Shown piece by piece: positions 42,531 through 51,800 of a DNA stretch of 64,000 nt. Numbering within the stretch: position 1 is the stretch's first letter; each line of letters opens with the position of its first letter. This stretch comes from an uncultured Mesonia sp. (lineage in GTDB: Bacteria > Bacteroidota > Bacteroidia > Flavobacteriales > Flavobacteriaceae), in contig CATQIB010000017.1 of assembly GCA_958296185.1 (NCBI GenBank), forward strand, positions 1 through 64,000, given 5' to 3'. The notes below the pieces were generated by a model. The model was given only the letters and a program-made list of their open reading frames with translations, had not been told where the DNA came from and made no database searches. Made by a program: the position numbers and the translations under genes.

Positions 42531-44417
42531 TTACTCGCTTTTTGTCGTTTCTTTTGGCTCCACAGTCTCTTTTAAGTCGGTTTTTTCTTGCTTGGCCTCT
42601 GTTTCAAGGGTTTTTCCTAGATAAACCAAAATGAAATCTTGCTCAATTTCAACTTCTTGGCTGTGCGATGGAATAATGCTTAATTCGCCTTGCTTATCTT
42701 TTACAAATAGCGGAATAATATCTGGATCTGTTTTTGTGATCTCTATCAAGCCGCTATAATGCTCTTGAGAATTAAGCTTTATTTCTTTTATTTGAGGGTA
42801 TTTCCTTGCCGTTTCTGTAAGTTTTATGAAATCATCGGTAGGTGAAAACAAGCCTTCTTTTGGATTGTTTTCGGGGTCTGTCATCTCATCTGATGATACC
42901 AATCTGAATGAACCATGCTCACCAAAATGGTTTTGAAACTTTTCAATAGCAGTCTGGTTAATTTCAGTATTTCCGGTGAGTGCCATTAAATAACCCACAT
43001 CGTTAAGTTCTATATTGTTGGTTAATTCATCTGAATATACACTCACTTCCATCGCTTCTAATCCTAGATTTTTAGCTTTACGGATATTGTTTCGGTTATT
43101 GTCTACCAACACTACGTGACGGTTGTTCTGTTTTAAATAACTACCAATAAGTCGGGACACCGAAGAAGCGCCAACTATTAAAATTCCGCTACTATGGGTA
43201 AGAAATACACCTACCAATTTAGCAAAACTTCTTGCTGTGGTTGCATTGAGTAAAACGGTGCCCAACACAATCATAAACACTAATGGGGTGATGTATTCTG
43301 CACCAGCTACCCCTTGACTGGCTAGCTTTAAGCCAAATAAAGAAGCAATACCTGCTGCAACAATACCACGTGGCCCCACCCAACTGATAAAGATTTTTTC
43401 ATTGGTTTTTAAACTTGATTTGATGCTGCTTAGAAATACTCCTAAAGGTCTTACCGCAAAAACTACGATAGCAAATAAAATTAAGGCATTCCAGTTATAA
43501 ACCAGCAGTAAATCTTCCATATTTATATTGGCCGCAAGCAAAATAAAGAGGATAGATATAAGCAATACGCTTAAAGACTCTTTAAAATAGAGTATTTCTT
43601 TAATATTAGGCAAATTAATATTACCCATTACCAGCCCCATAATTACAACCGCCAGTAATCCGCTTTCGTGGGCAAAAGCATCAGACAGTACAAAAACTCC
43701 CAAAACGGTCGCTAATGTAAATACGTTTAATAAATAATGCGGTATTATGTTTCTTTTAATCGCAAAAGCAAGTGTATGGGCAAAAGTGAACCCGAAAGTA
43801 AATCCGAAAAGAACTATTTTACCAAATTCAATCAATGCGGTTTGAGTAAACTCCTTTCCTTCACCTGCACTTATAAATTCAAAAACCAAAACGGCGACTA
43901 AAGCACCAATTGGATCTATTAAGATACCTTCCCACTTTAAGATAGCCGAAACGTCTTTCTTCAGCGGAATGTTACGTAATATAGGGGTGATAACTGTAGG
44001 TCCTGTTACAATAATTAAAGCTGCAAAAAGAAATGATATTTGCCATGAGAGCCCAAAGATTAAATGGGCCGCTATTCCGGCGCCAATAAAAGTGACGACA
44101 ACGGCCACGGTAATTAACTTTACGATAACCGGTCCTACGTTTAAAATTTCATTCCGCCGCAAGGTTAAACCACCTTCAAATAGGATAATGCTTATGGCTA
44201 GCGAAACAAAATAAAATAAACTCTCACCAGGAAAAAGACCAGAGGTTCCATTCCATATAGGTTCGATTAGTTTACTCCCATCTTCTGTAAATAAAGTAGC
44301 AATTGGCCCTACAAATAAACCAATAAGAATGAGCGGTAAGATGGCCGGTATTTTAAATTTCCAAGCTACCCATTGGGCTAATATTCCTAAAATTATAATT
44401 CCGGCTAATTCTACCAT
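42531..44417 (-). CDS. CPA-type sodium(potassium)/proton antiporter with TrkA-N domain
   Basis: The 628-residue inner-membrane protein has about twelve transmembrane helices in the first 400 residues. GPTVITPILRN and the cation site region WEGILIDPIGA (about 163-173) are hallmark CPA1/NhaP-type motifs. A Rossmann fold begins at about 405 (GILIVGASSVSRLIGSYL, then HVVLVDNNRNNI), a TrkA-N nucleotide-sensing domain. A TrkA-C-like region follows near 540-600, then a Glu/Thr/Lys tail. It likely controls pH and Na/K balance, gated by nucleotide. It is monocistronic. Confidence 0.9.
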   Translation of the reverse strand: MVELAGIIILGILAQWVAWKFKIPAILPLILIGLFVGPIATLFTEDGSKLIEPIWNGTSGLFPGESLFYFVSLAISIILFEGGLTLRRNEILNVGPVIVKLITVAVVVTFIGAGIAAHLIFGLSWQISFLFAALIIVTGPTVITPILRNIPLKKDVSAILKWEGILIDPIGALVAVLVFEFISAGEGKEFTQTALIEFGKIVLFGFTFGFTFAHTLAFAIKRNIIPHYLLNVFTLATVLGVFVLSDAFAHESGLLAVVIMGLVMGNINLPNIKEILYFKESLSVLLISILFILLAANINMEDLLLVYNWNALILFAIVVFAVRPLGVFLSSIKSSLKTNEKIFISWVGPRGIVAAGIASLFGLKLASQGVAGAEYITPLVFMIVLGTVLLNATTARSFAKLVGVFLTHSSGILIVGASSVSRLIGSYLKQNNRHVVLVDNNRNNIRKAKNLGLEAMEVSVYSDELTNNIELNDVGYLMALTGNTEINQTAIEKFQNHFGEHGSFRLVSSDEMTDPENNPKEGLFSPTDDFIKLTETARKYPQIKEIKLNSQEHYSGLIEITKTDPDIIPLFVKDKQGELSIIPSHSQEVEIEQDFILVYLGKTLETEAKQEKTDLKETVEPKETTKSE

Positions 44418-44560
44418 AGGTTTTATTTTTGAAACGAAAATACTACTTTTTTAAAAAAAGCCTTCGACTATGTTAAGAAAGCTGTGTTAAATATACTTTT
44501 AAACCCATTAAAACCTAATGAATTTATTATTTTGCAGCAAAAATAAATTCTATATTTTTT

Positions 44561-45424
44561 ATGAAATTGTATCCTATAGAAGCGGGAAACTTTAAATTAG
44601 ATGGGGGCGCCATGTTTGGAGTGGTACCTAAAAGTTTATGGTCAAGAACCAATCCCGCCGATTCAAACAATATGATAGACATCGCTGCACGCTGTCTTCT
44701 GATTGAGGAAGGAGATAAATTGATTTTGATTGATAATGGCTTGGGTGATAAGCAATCTGAAAAATTTTTTAGTTACTACTATCGCTGGGGCGATGACTCT
44801 TTAGAAAAATCCTTAAAAAAAGCAGGGTTTCATCCAAATGATATCACCGATGTTTTTATGACTCACTTGCATTTTGATCACTGTGGGGGTTCAATAGCTT
44901 GGAACAAAGACCGCACAGGATATGAACCCGCCTTTAAAAATGCAAAATTTTGGACCAATGAAGAGCATTGGAAATGGGCAACCAACCCCAATGATAGAGA
45001 AAAAGCTTCTTTTCTAAAAGAGAATTTATTACCCATGCAAGAAAGTGGGCAACTAAGTTTTTTACCTCGTAATGGTCAAGAATTTCAACATAGTCAAGAA
45101 CTTAATTTTGGAATAAGATTTGTGAATGGGCATACCGAAAAACAAATGATTCCGCATATCAGTTATCAAGGTAAAAAACTGGTTTTTATGGCCGATTTGT
45201 TGCCTACAGCAGGGCACGTACCTTTACCTTATGTAATGGGGTACGATACAAGACCTTTGCTAACTTTACAAGAAAAGAAAGCTTTTTTAGAAGAAGCGGC
45301 AACTCAACAATATTATTTGTTTTTAGAGCATGATGCCCATAATGAAATCATCACGCTTAAGCATACAGAAAAAGGAGTGAGAGTAGATAAAATATACACC
45401 TTTAACGAAGTTTTTAATAATTAA
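44561..45424 (+). CDS. Metallo-beta-lactamase-fold hydrolase
   Basis: The 287-residue cytosolic enzyme has the dinuclear zinc motif HxHxDH at 102-107 (THLHFDHCGG). Further ligands fit a His in GHTEKQMIPH (about 190-199), an Asp in FMADLLPTAGHVPL, and a C-terminal His in LEHDAHNE. It resembles AHL-lactonase/AttM-like members, but substrate specificity cannot be told from sequence. The subtilisin-like gene starts seven bases after its stop, so the two may be co-transcribed. Confidence 0.88.
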   Translation: MKLYPIEAGNFKLDGGAMFGVVPKSLWSRTNPADSNNMIDIAARCLLIEEGDKLILIDNGLGDKQSEKFFSYYYRWGDDSLEKSLKKAGFHPNDITDVFMTHLHFDHCGGSIAWNKDRTGYEPAFKNAKFWTNEEHWKWATNPNDREKASFLKENLLPMQESGQLSFLPRNGQEFQHSQELNFGIRFVNGHTEKQMIPHISYQGKKLVFMADLLPTAGHVPLPYVMGYDTRPLLTLQEKKAFLEEAATQQYYLFLEHDAHNEIITLKHTEKGVRVDKIYTFNEVFNN

Positions 45425-45431
45425 ATAAACC

Positions 45432-47111
45432 ATGAGAAAACCATTTTTGAAATCGGCATTTGCAGCGACAACCGTTGCCTTAATTGCCGCAAGTTGTGGG
45501 ACAACTAGCCCCGTAATTACTTCTACGCCCATAGAAAACATCGATCAACAACCCTTAAAAAATATTGCGCTTACAGATGTTGAGCTTAAAGGTTGGGGAG
45601 GCGCAGATTTGGTACAAGATACCGTTCCGGGTATGAGTGTGCAAAAGGCTTATGATGAAATCATTAAAGACTATCAAGGAAAAACCGTAATTGTAGGGGT
45701 TATAGATAGTGGTATCGATATAGAACACGAAGATCTTAAAAACGTTATCTGGGTAAATGAAGATGAAATTCCAGGCAACGGAATAGATGATGATAAAAAC
45801 GGTTATATAGACGATATTCACGGATGGAATTTCTTAGGTGATGCCATTGCCGAGAATTTAGAGTATGTGCGAATTATCAAAAGACTGCAACCAAAATACG
45901 AAGGTAAAACCAAAAATGATATTGCAGCCTCAGATTTAGCCGAATTTGAAATGTATCAAGCGGCGCAGCAGGAGTTTGAAAAGGAATATAACGAAACCAC
46001 ACAAAACCAAAACTACTACCAACAATTGTTGGCCAGCGTAAACAACTCGTCAAAATTGGTTAGTGAAAAGTTAGGGAAAGAAGATTTTAGCCGTAAGGAG
46101 TTAATGGCTATGGAAGCTGATACCCCAGAGTTGCAGCAAGCACAAGCTTTTCTTAATAATATCATGATGAATATTGGTGATTTAGACGAAGCTAAAGAGC
46201 AATTGCAGGAGGGTATAGATTATTTCAATACCCGTTTAGAGTCTCACTTTAACTTAGAATTTGACGGTAGAGCCATAGTTGGCGACGATCCTTATGATAT
46301 TACCGATGTAAATTACGGAAATAATGATGTAGATGGTCCAGATGAGAAAAAAGAAGATGCCAAGCACGGTACCCACGTTGCGGGGATCATCGCTGCCGAG
46401 AGAAACAATAACATAGGGATGAATGGAGTTGCTAAAAACGTTAAGATTATGGCTTTGCGTGCAGTTCCAGATGGTGATGAGTATGATAAAGATATCGCTT
46501 TGGCTATACGCTATGCAGTTGATAACGGAGCTAAGGTAATCAATACCAGTTTTGGTAAATACTTTTCTCCAAATCCAGAATGGGTGACAGATGCTATCAA
46601 ATATGCGGCCAAGCACGATGTACTTATCGTAAACGCAGCAGGAAATGATGCAACAGATTTAGACACCAAAATGGTATACCCAAACGATCAGAAACCAGGT
46701 GAAAGCATCGAAATTAGCGATAACTTCCTTACCGTGGGTGCTTCTAACTACGCCTATGGAGACAAGCTAGTGGCTAGTTTTTCTAACTACGGTAAACAAA
46801 ACGTAGATGTTTTTGCACCGGGCACCAAAATTTGGGCCACCACACCTTTAGATCAGTATGAATACTTACAAGGTACTTCAATGGCAGCTCCAGCAGTAGC
46901 AGGAGTAGCGGCCTTAATACGTTCTTATTACCCTAAACTTACTGCAGCGCAAGTAAAACAAGTAATTATGCAAAGTGGTTTATCTTCAAATGCAGATGTA
47001 ATTGTAGGTGGTAATCCAGAAGATGTTAGACCATTTAGTGAACTTTCTGTTTCAGGAAAAATGGTAAACTTGTATAACGCCTTTATCTTAGCCGATAAAA
47101 TGAGCAAATAA
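45432..47111 (+). CDS. S8 (subtilisin-like) serine protease lipoprotein
   Basis: The 559-residue protein has a lipoprotein signal with Cys22 (LIAASC). The catalytic triad is complete: Asp92 (VIDSGID), His312 (KHGTHVAGI), Ser483 (QGTSMAAP), with oxyanion Asn405 (NAAGND). About 220 residues lie between Asp and His; in ordinary subtilisins this is some 30-60. The insert is mostly charged and helical, and includes a calcium-loop-like NGIDDDKNGYIDD. It probably digests extracellular or periplasmic protein at the outer membrane. It sits between the MBL gene and an M1 peptidase gene. Confidence 0.93.
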   Translation: MRKPFLKSAFAATTVALIAASCGTTSPVITSTPIENIDQQPLKNIALTDVELKGWGGADLVQDTVPGMSVQKAYDEIIKDYQGKTVIVGVIDSGIDIEHEDLKNVIWVNEDEIPGNGIDDDKNGYIDDIHGWNFLGDAIAENLEYVRIIKRLQPKYEGKTKNDIAASDLAEFEMYQAAQQEFEKEYNETTQNQNYYQQLLASVNNSSKLVSEKLGKEDFSRKELMAMEADTPELQQAQAFLNNIMMNIGDLDEAKEQLQEGIDYFNTRLESHFNLEFDGRAIVGDDPYDITDVNYGNNDVDGPDEKKEDAKHGTHVAGIIAAERNNNIGMNGVAKNVKIMALRAVPDGDEYDKDIALAIRYAVDNGAKVINTSFGKYFSPNPEWVTDAIKYAAKHDVLIVNAAGNDATDLDTKMVYPNDQKPGESIEISDNFLTVGASNYAYGDKLVASFSNYGKQNVDVFAPGTKIWATTPLDQYEYLQGTSMAAPAVAGVAALIRSYYPKLTAAQVKQVIMQSGLSSNADVIVGGNPEDVRPFSELSVSGKMVNLYNAFILADKMSK

Positions 47112-47132
47112 GATTAATATTAATTTTAATTA

Positions 47133-47189
47133 AGTGTTCTCTAAAGAGGCGATAATTTTATTTGCTGCTCATAGAGAACACTTTTTTTT
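47133..47189 (+). terminator. Hairpin with long loop between the S8 and M1 peptidase genes
   Basis: A perfect twelve-base stem AAGTGTTCTCTA / TAGAGAACACTT (47133-47144 and 47172-47183) encloses 27 bases and is followed by a T-run. The M1 peptidase ATG is only about 12 bases after that run. It may terminate S8 transcripts or act as an attenuator. Confidence 0.65.
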
Positions 47190-47201
47190 AACCCAATTAT
47201 A

Positions 47202-49088
47202 ATGATATCCAAAAAAACTATTTTAACTTTTTGTATTGCTTGTTTAAGTTGCTTTTCTGTTTTCGCTCAAGGCGGAAATAGTTCCTACTGGCAACAACAT
47301 GTAGATTATAAAATGGAAATCGATGTAGATGTAAAAAATTACACCTATACCGGTAAACAAGAGTTGGTATACACCAATAACTCCCCAGATACTTTAAAAC
47401 AAGTGTTTTATCATTTGTTCTTCAACGCTTTTCAACCGGGAAGTGAGATGGACGCACGTTTGCAAGATATTCCAGATCCCGATGGTAGAATGATCGAAAA
47501 TCAAGGCACTAAAGAAAACCCTAAACCAGTAAGCCGCATTGCTCTGCTAAATGACAAAGAGATGGGGTATATCAAAGTAAATACCTTATCTCAAGACGGA
47601 GTAGCGGTGAAGCATAAAACCATAGGGAGTATTTTGCAAGTTAAGCTGAATCAAGCTTTATTGCCTGGTGCTCAAACCACTTTAAAAATGACTTGGAAGG
47701 CGCAGATACCAGAACAAATAAGAAGATCGGGGCGTAATAGTAAAGAGGGTGTAGCTTTATCAATGGCGCAATGGTACCCAAAATTAGCCGAGTATGACTT
47801 TGAGGGTTGGCACGCTAATCCATACATCGCAAGAGAGTTTCACGGGGTGTGGGGTGATTTTGATGTTAAAATCACTATCGACAAAGAATACACATTAGGC
47901 GGAACAGGATATTTGCAAAATCCACAAGAAATAGGTCATGGCTACGAAGCCGAAGGTACTCGCGTAAAGCACAAGGGAAACAAATTAACCTGGCACTTTG
48001 TAGCGCCGCAAGTACACGATTTTACCTGGGGAGCAGATCCCGATTTTGTACACGATATACGCGTTACCAAAGAGGGTGTAATCTTGCACTTTTTATATAA
48101 AGATAATCCGGCATATGAGCAAGAAAACAATTTTACCGCTAACTGGAAGAGATTACAGCCCGATACAGAAAAGCTATTAGATTTTTTTAATGAGCACATT
48201 GGTCCTTATCCTTACAAACAATACTCTGTAATTCAAGGTGGCGATGGCGGAATGGAGTATGGTATGAGCACTTTAATTACTGGAAACCGTACCTACGAAA
48301 GCTTATTAGGAGTAACGGCGCACGAATTGGCTCATTCTTGGTTTCAATTTGTGTTAGCTACCAATGAGTCTAAACACGAATGGATGGATGAAGGCTTCAC
48401 AACCTATATTTCTACGCTAGCCGAAGATCATGTATTAAATAAAAACAATGAATTTCCGCTAAAGAACGCTTACCGCGGATATATTTACTTGGCCAATTCG
48501 GGTGCAGAACAACCGCAAACTACACACGCAGACAGGTATGCTCTAAACCAAGCTTATGGTCTTGCTGCTTATTCGAAAGGAGCCGTGTTCCTATCACAGT
48601 TGGGTTATTTAATAGGCGAAAAGAACCTAGATAAAACCTTAAAACGATATTACCAAGATTGGCAATTTAAACATCCTACACCAAATGATTTTATACGTGT
48701 AGCAGAGAAGGTTAGTGGCGCGCAATTAGGCTGGTATTTAAATGACTGGACACGAACAACCAATACCATTGATTACGGAATTGGGGCGGTGAATGCTATA
48801 TCAACAGAGCGCACTAAAATCAAGTTAAAACGCTACGGTTTAATGCCTATGCCCATTGAGCTAAAGGTAACTTTTACCGATGGCAACAGCAGAATGTTTT
48901 ATATCCCTCTAGAAATGATGTATTGGGAAAAGCCAATAGATGCAGAAAAAATAACTGCCTGGGCTTGGGGTCACCCTACTTATGAAATCGTTTTGTTTAA
49001 CAATAAAAATCAGATAGCGAAGATAGAAATAGATCCTTCCCAAAAAATGGCCGATGTAAATAGAGAAAACAATACCTACAAGCCATAA
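47202..49088 (+). CDS. M1-family zinc metallopeptidase
   Basis: The 628-residue exported peptidase has a signal peptide (about 1-22, SVFAQG). The zinc site is HELAH (His374, Glu375, His378), with the third ligand Glu397 in WMDEGFTTY. An aminopeptidase-type GGMEY (349-353) precedes it. An N-terminal beta-saddle domain starts the mature chain. It should release residues from peptides made by endoproteases such as the neighbouring S8 enzyme; this pairing is an inference from position. Confidence 0.92.
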   Translation: MISKKTILTFCIACLSCFSVFAQGGNSSYWQQHVDYKMEIDVDVKNYTYTGKQELVYTNNSPDTLKQVFYHLFFNAFQPGSEMDARLQDIPDPDGRMIENQGTKENPKPVSRIALLNDKEMGYIKVNTLSQDGVAVKHKTIGSILQVKLNQALLPGAQTTLKMTWKAQIPEQIRRSGRNSKEGVALSMAQWYPKLAEYDFEGWHANPYIAREFHGVWGDFDVKITIDKEYTLGGTGYLQNPQEIGHGYEAEGTRVKHKGNKLTWHFVAPQVHDFTWGADPDFVHDIRVTKEGVILHFLYKDNPAYEQENNFTANWKRLQPDTEKLLDFFNEHIGPYPYKQYSVIQGGDGGMEYGMSTLITGNRTYESLLGVTAHELAHSWFQFVLATNESKHEWMDEGFTTYISTLAEDHVLNKNNEFPLKNAYRGYIYLANSGAEQPQTTHADRYALNQAYGLAAYSKGAVFLSQLGYLIGEKNLDKTLKRYYQDWQFKHPTPNDFIRVAEKVSGAQLGWYLNDWTRTTNTIDYGIGAVNAISTERTKIKLKRYGLMPMPIELKVTFTDGNSRMFYIPLEMMYWEKPIDAEKITAWAWGHPTYEIVLFNNKNQIAKIEIDPSQKMADVNRENNTYKP

Positions 49089-49117
49089 TGGTGATTAGAA
49101 ATTATAATTTACAAATA

Positions 49118-49147
49118 AAAGGCGGCCTTCAAGGGCCGCCTTTTTTT
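49118..49147 (+). terminator. Terminator of the M1 peptidase gene
   Basis: A GC-rich stem AAAGGCGGCC / GGCCGCCTTT with a six-base loop is followed by a run of Ts, 30 bases after the stop. The A-run on the left also allows it to serve the converging gene. Confidence 0.85.
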
Positions 49148-49150
49148 GCT

Positions 49151-49639
49151 TTATAGTTTGGATTTTAAAATCTTTAAAATAGCTTCTTTATTCTCGGTAA
49201 AAAACAGCTGGGCTTTTCTTCTATTTAATTTTAGGTGTATGTTATAGGCGCTATCACCAAAAGGTGTTTGCAATTCAAGTAAACTTATTTGTTGATAGGG
49301 TATGGCCAATTCTTGATTACCCTGCCAATAAATAAAGTGCTGGTCTGTAAGCTTAATGTTGGTTTTTTGCACAGACATGTAGGCGGGAATATAAGCAATA
49401 GTTTCTAATAAAACCCGTTCGTCTGCAGCCAAATTATAAGACTTGTCTTTACGGATTTTACGGATAAGAGCAAAAATAAGCGGTGTAATTATTCCAATAA
49501 AAATTACAAAAAATACAGTAGTGAGTAGGCTACCTGATAAATCTTCTTGCTTGTTAAAAATAAAATAGTGAATTATAAAGTAAATAACCGCGCCGATAAG
49601 CGCTTGCATGGCAATGAATTTAAATATACTTTTTCTCAT
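49151..49639 (-). CDS. Two-helix membrane protein with a PH/GRAM-like C-terminal domain
   Basis: The 162-residue protein has two transmembrane helices (about 8-28 and 38-60), then a cytosolic beta-rich domain. The pattern ADERVLLET, NIKLTDQHFIYW and ELAIPYQQISLLEL resembles bacterial PH- or GRAM-like domains, based on fold-like spacing rather than a firm match. The function is unknown. The gene is alone; pyk lies 132 bases upstream on the same strand. Confidence 0.65.
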   Translation of the reverse strand: MRKSIFKFIAMQALIGAVIYFIIHYFIFNKQEDLSGSLLTTVFFVIFIGIITPLIFALIRKIRKDKSYNLAADERVLLETIAYIPAYMSVQKTNIKLTDQHFIYWQGNQELAIPYQQISLLELQTPFGDSAYNIHLKLNRRKAQLFFTENKEAILKILKSKL

Positions 49640-49771
49640 AAGCTATCTTTTTTGCGTTAGGGATTAAGCGGTTTGTTTGAGCTCTTTTGCATTTTTTTTT
49701 GCAAAAAGCGAGTAGCGAAAGCCCGACCCAGCAAGCCATTGAAAGGGTTACTAGGAAACGCCCAGCATAAT

Positions 49772-51202
49772 TTATTTAATTTCTGAAACCCTTAAAGTGT
49801 TTACCATACCTTTATTTTCTATTGGCATGGAGGCCAAGTTGATTACAAAATCGTTTGAGGCTACCAGCTTTTTATCTTTTGCAATAAGATTTACATCTTC
49901 AACAGTTTTATCTGTACTCTCAAATTTATCATAATAAAAGGCATTTACGCCCCATAATAAACTCAACTGGGTAAGTATGCGCTTATTGCTTGTAAAAGCT
50001 AAAATATGTGCGCTAGGACGCCAAGCTGAGATTTGAAAGGCGGTATACCCTGAGTTGGTTAAAGTACAAATGGCTTTAGCGCTAATTTCATTGGCCATAA
50101 TAGCGGCGTGGTAACAAACCGCTTTGGTGATATACCTGTTGGTACGAATATGCGGTGGGTCATGGGGTACGCTAATGAGTTTTGAGTTTTCAACACTTTT
50201 AACAATCTGGCACATTTTCTCGATAACTTGTACTGGGTATTTTCCTACTGAGGTTTCTCCGCTAAGCATAACCGCATCGGCACCATCCATAACAGAGTTG
50301 GCTACATCATTAACCTCTGCTCGGGTAGGGGTGAGGCTAGAGATCATGGTTTCCATCATTTGTGTGGCAATAATTACAGGAATACGTGCTTTTTTCGCTT
50401 TTAAAACCAATTGTTTTTGAATAAGAGGTACCTCGTGCGCAGGAACCTCAACACCTAAATCGCCACGTGCAACCATTAATCCGTCACAGGCACTTATAAT
50501 TTTATCTATATTTTTAACTCCTTCTGGCTTTTCAATTTTTGCAATTACCGGTATTTTGTGATCGCTATGCTTTTTAATAAGATCATTAAGCACTTTCAAA
50601 TCTTTCTCATTACGAACAAATGAAAGGGCGATCCAATCTACCTCCTGCTCAATGGCAAATTGTGCATCTTTAAAGTCTTTTTCGGTTAAAGCCGGTAATG
50701 AAATATTAGTATTGGGAAGATTTACCCCTTTTTTTGATCGTAGCGGCCCACCTTGAATAACCTTGGTAACTACTTCATTTTCTAGATTAGTATTTACAAC
50801 TTCAAAAATTAACTTTCCATCATCAAGAAGAATGCGCTCTTTGGGTTTTACATCTTTTGGAAATTCGCTGTAATTCATGAAAACCCGGTCTTTTGTACCT
50901 TGAAACTCTTCGCCCGTAGCAAAGGTGATTTGATCTCCTTTACTCACAACAATTTCTTCTTTCATGATACCCACGCGCAATTTAGGACCTTGTAAATCGG
51001 CTAGAATGCCCGCGTTAAAACCGTATTTTTCATTGAGTTCTCGAATGCTAGCAATTCTTTTTTTCACATCGTCATAATTGGCATGAGAAAAGTTTATTCT
51101 AAAGATATTCACTCCTTTTTCGAGCATGCTTTTTAAAACACTTTTATTGCTAGTTGCAGGCCCTAGGGTGGCTACTATTTTTGTTTTTTTTATGTTATTC
51201 AT
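49772..51202 (-). CDS. pyk: Pyruvate kinase
   Basis: The 476-residue glycolytic enzyme converts phosphoenolpyruvate and ADP to pyruvate and ATP. Motifs are in order: MNNIKKTKIVATLGPATS, FRINFSHANYDD, LADLQGPKLRVG, IAKIEKPEGVKN with the catalytic Lys, VARGDLGVEVP, and DGADAVMLSGETSVGKYP. Its start codon touches the stop of the IPExxxVDY gene (one-base overlap), and the two share a promoter. This gene pair is common in Flavobacteria. Confidence 0.97.
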   Translation of the reverse strand: MNNIKKTKIVATLGPATSNKSVLKSMLEKGVNIFRINFSHANYDDVKKRIASIRELNEKYGFNAGILADLQGPKLRVGIMKEEIVVSKGDQITFATGEEFQGTKDRVFMNYSEFPKDVKPKERILLDDGKLIFEVVNTNLENEVVTKVIQGGPLRSKKGVNLPNTNISLPALTEKDFKDAQFAIEQEVDWIALSFVRNEKDLKVLNDLIKKHSDHKIPVIAKIEKPEGVKNIDKIISACDGLMVARGDLGVEVPAHEVPLIQKQLVLKAKKARIPVIIATQMMETMISSLTPTRAEVNDVANSVMDGADAVMLSGETSVGKYPVQVIEKMCQIVKSVENSKLISVPHDPPHIRTNRYITKAVCYHAAIMANEISAKAICTLTNSGYTAFQISAWRPSAHILAFTSNKRILTQLSLLWGVNAFYYDKFESTDKTVEDVNLIAKDKKLVASNDFVINLASMPIENKGMVNTLRVSEIK

Positions 51203-51687
51203 TAATTAAAAATTAAATGATGTTTTGATTTTAGTTTTGGTGCATCTACCGTATATGCCGTCAATACTTGGTTTATTTTTTTAAGCTTGCTAACGAATCC
51301 TAAAATTTCATTTTCGTCAGATTCATTTTCTATTTTCAACCAGAAGTCAACTTTCGGATATTCGGGTATCAAGTTGAGGTTTCTGGTATTCGCTGGTAAA
51401 TCCTGAAATAAAGATCCTGCGGTTGGTTTGTTTTGCGGTAGATAACTGATTTTATTCTCGACTAAATAGTAATCTACCTCGCGATAGATATCTTGGTGAT
51501 GAAATAATGCAAAATAAGCCAATTGTTCATCTGTTTTAAAATCTAAATCGCTCGCACAACGTTTAAATTGTAATTGCAGGTATTTATTGGCAAAATAAGC
51601 TAATCGAATATGCTCTAAAGTGGTGTGAATGCCTATAAGGTAAAAATCATCTTCTAACAATTCATCGACAAGCAATTTATAGGCCAT
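51202..51687 (-). CDS. IPExxxVDY family protein
   Basis: This cytosolic protein of about 161 residues is named after the motif seen here as IPEYPKVDF (in NLIPEYPKVDFWLKI). An upstream ATG at 51714 would add nine residues; MAYKLLVDELLEDDFYLIGIH at 51687 is the better start and sits 34 bases after a promoter element. No biochemical role is known. It overlaps pyk by one base, which suggests a link to glycolysis or simply coupled expression. Confidence 0.85.
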   Translation of the reverse strand: MAYKLLVDELLEDDFYLIGIHTTLEHIRLAYFANKYLQLQFKRCASDLDFKTDEQLAYFALFHHQDIYREVDYYLVENKISYLPQNKPTAGSLFQDLPANTRNLNLIPEYPKVDFWLKIENESDENEILGFVSKLKKINQVLTAYTVDAPKLKSKHHLIFN

Positions 51688-51721
51688 AATTCCTTTTGAT
51701 TTTTGGTGTGCCAACCAAAAT

Positions 51722-51729
51722 CAAAGATA
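51722..51729 (-). promoter_or_regulatory. -7 element for the IPExxxVDY-pyk operon
   Basis: The minus strand reads TATCTTTG, matching TAnnTTTG, 34 bases before the preferred start. It makes this pair independent of rnc. Confidence 0.5.
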
Positions 51730-51800
51730 ACAAAATCTCTGCACAAATACACGTTAACTAATTGTGAAGAATAGTAGGTGGATAGTAGCTAGTAAAAGCA

